Shown here piece after piece: positions 5,480 through 6,511 of a stretch of 6,511 nt of DNA. The stretch comes from Phycisphaerae bacterium (lineage in GTDB: Bacteria > Planctomycetota > Phycisphaerae > Sedimentisphaerales > SG8-4), in the NCBI GenBank assembly GCA_030603035.1, contig JAUVYQ010000137.1, positions 1 to 6,511 on the forward strand, written 5' to 3'. The notes under the pieces were generated by a model. The model did not search any database, had not been told where the DNA came from, and saw nothing but the letters and a program-made list of their open reading frames with translations. The position numbers and the translations under genes were made by a program. Within the stretch, counting starts at the first letter, position 1, and each line of letters begins with the position of its first letter.

Positions 5480-6510
5480 TTGCGCTGCTCCTTGTCGTTT
5501 TGGCTCTCCTGGTCTATTGGCGCCGTCAGAGTAACCCGAGTCCCAACCCCGGGCTTGGATTCAACCTCAAGACGACCACCGATGTGCCCCAATCGTTCGC
5601 GTATACTAAACAGGCCGAACCCACCTGTTTTGTAGTCGTGAGAACCGGTTTGGGATATGTCAAAGCCAACGCCGTCGTCCTTAACGCTCACTCGTATCTC
5701 ATTACCCACTCTTCGAGTTGAAACCGTTACGCTGTGGGCCCGCGCGTGCTTTACAACGTTGACCAGCAACTCCCGCACGGCCTGGAATAAAAGAATACGA
5801 ACATTATTATCCAGCGGTTTGGTCTGCCCATCACCTTTGAACTCGGTTGAAAGTCCGTGCTGCTGTCTCGTTTGTCTAACGAGCCATTCCACAGCCGCTT
5901 CAAAACCCAGCTCATATGGGACCGGAGGGCTCAGTTCAAACGTCAATGACCGTGCGCTCTCAATTGTCTGGGAGATTAAATCGCGAATCTCCTCCAGGTC
6001 TTTGGCAAGTTCCGGTGAAGCCACCGATTCCCGCAGCGACTCTATTTTGATTTTGGAGATAGCCAGGTTCTGACCCACATGGTCGTGCACGTTGGTTGCT
6101 ATTCGCCGTCTTAAGCGTTCCTCAGCCAGTGACAGTTCCGAAGCCAAAGACCGCAGTTGCTTTTGATAGATAAGAAGCTTTTCCTCAGCCGTTTTGCGTT
6201 CGGTGATTTCACTCCGCAGCTCTTTGTTGACACTTTCAATGTCCGCAGTGCGTTGCTTAACCCGAATTTCCAACTCATCGCGTGCTTTCTGCAGCGCTTC
6301 TTCTGCTCGCTTGCGCTCGGTGACGTCCCTGAAATACCAAACTCTACCACAATACTTGTCATTTGAATCCAAGGCTTCTGCAAAATGACTTAATTTCCGA
6401 CTGATGAAGTCGGATAAAAGATGGTTTTCGTCAGAGAAATTGATTTTGATAGCCAAAAAGCCGATTTTGATACGATTTAAGGCCGTAGAGGCTGTTTTAA
6501 GACAGAGCAT
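5476..6510 (-). CDS. NarX/DegS-type sensor histidine kinase, N-terminus outside or lost (partial)
   Basis: 344 residues are visible with no stop before the window edge, so the first ATG (6510-6508) need not be the start. Residues about 48-70 are the end of a PAS/PAC sensor domain (K-Y-C-G-R-V-W-Y-F-R-D-V-T-E-R-K). A long charged coiled coil follows to about 135. The HisKA_3 dimerisation domain carries the phosphorylated His142 in R-R-R-I-A-T-N-V-H-D-H-V-G-Q. The HATPase domain has an N-box with Glu247, Asn251 and His255, a G1 box D-D-G-V-G-F at 278-283 and G2 G-G-F-G-L at 296-300. No membrane segment is visible, so this part is cytoplasmic. It should autophosphorylate and pass phosphate to Asp55 of the adjacent regulator. 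The first 45 or so residues do not look like PAS sequence and are encoded by AT-richer DNA, so the sensor region may be damaged or replaced. Confidence 0.9.
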   Translation of the reverse strand: MLCLKTASTALNRIKIGFLAIKINFSDENHLLSDFISRKLSHFAEALDSNDKYCGRVWYFRDVTERKRAEEALQKARDELEIRVKQRTADIESVNKELRSEITERKTAEEKLLIYQKQLRSLASELSLAEERLRRRIATNVHDHVGQNLAISKIKIESLRESVASPELAKDLEEIRDLISQTIESARSLTFELSPPVPYELGFEAAVEWLVRQTRQQHGLSTEFKGDGQTKPLDNNVRILLFQAVRELLVNVVKHARAHSVTVSTRRVGNEIRVSVKDDGVGFDISQTGSHDYKTGGFGLFSIRERLGHIGGRLEVESKPGVGTRVTLTAPIDQESQNDKEQRK

Positions 6511-6511
6511 C

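Noticed and set aside
6397..6413. Hairpin CCGACT-N5-AGTCGG within the kinase N-terminal region
   Set aside because: A 6-bp stem inside an open reading frame without a T-run or clear role.

Overview
All genes in this window lie on the minus strand, so they are transcribed right to left. The organism looks like an anaerobic or facultative bacterium: the central gene encodes a full-length oxygen-sensitive pyruvate:ferredoxin oxidoreductase. The lipoprotein and the style of the kinase are compatible with a Planctomycetota-type or other environmental bacterium, but that assignment is an impression, not something the sequence proves.

Layout from right (upstream) to left. (1) 6510-5476: C-terminal part of a NarX/DegS-type (HisKA_3) sensor histidine kinase, cut by the window edge. 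Its last visible sensor part is only the tail of a PAS/PAC domain. (2) 5479-4826: a NarL/FixJ-type response regulator whose start overlaps the kinase stop by 4 bases (ATGA); the two form one two-component operon. (3) 4825-4279: a 547-base gap with more structure than usual. It holds tandem and inverted ATCAGG repeats, an AT-rich promoter-like tract, an element of four nested stems followed by a T-run (readable as a terminator or a structured RNA), a good sigma70-type promoter and a palindrome at the expected transcription start. (4) 4278-697: nifJ/por, 1193 aa, with all catalytic and cluster residues present. (5) 694-612: a nine-unit heptanucleotide array with two inverted units facing it. (6) 587-111: a small lipoprotein whose C-terminus appears to be cut off by an insertion sequence. 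(7) 133-1: the end of that insertion sequence, with the first 21 codons of an IS5-like transposase running off the left edge.

NifJ oxidatively decarboxylates pyruvate to acetyl-CoA and passes electrons to ferredoxin or flavodoxin. It appears to be its own transcription unit from the promoter at 4397-4369. The two-component system lies directly upstream in the same direction, so it could act on the gap or on nifJ, but nothing in the sequence proves this. The candidate for something undescribed is the 4763-4515 stretch: operator-like repeats, a promoter-like tract and a multi-stem element ending in a T-run, which together could form a short independent transcript.
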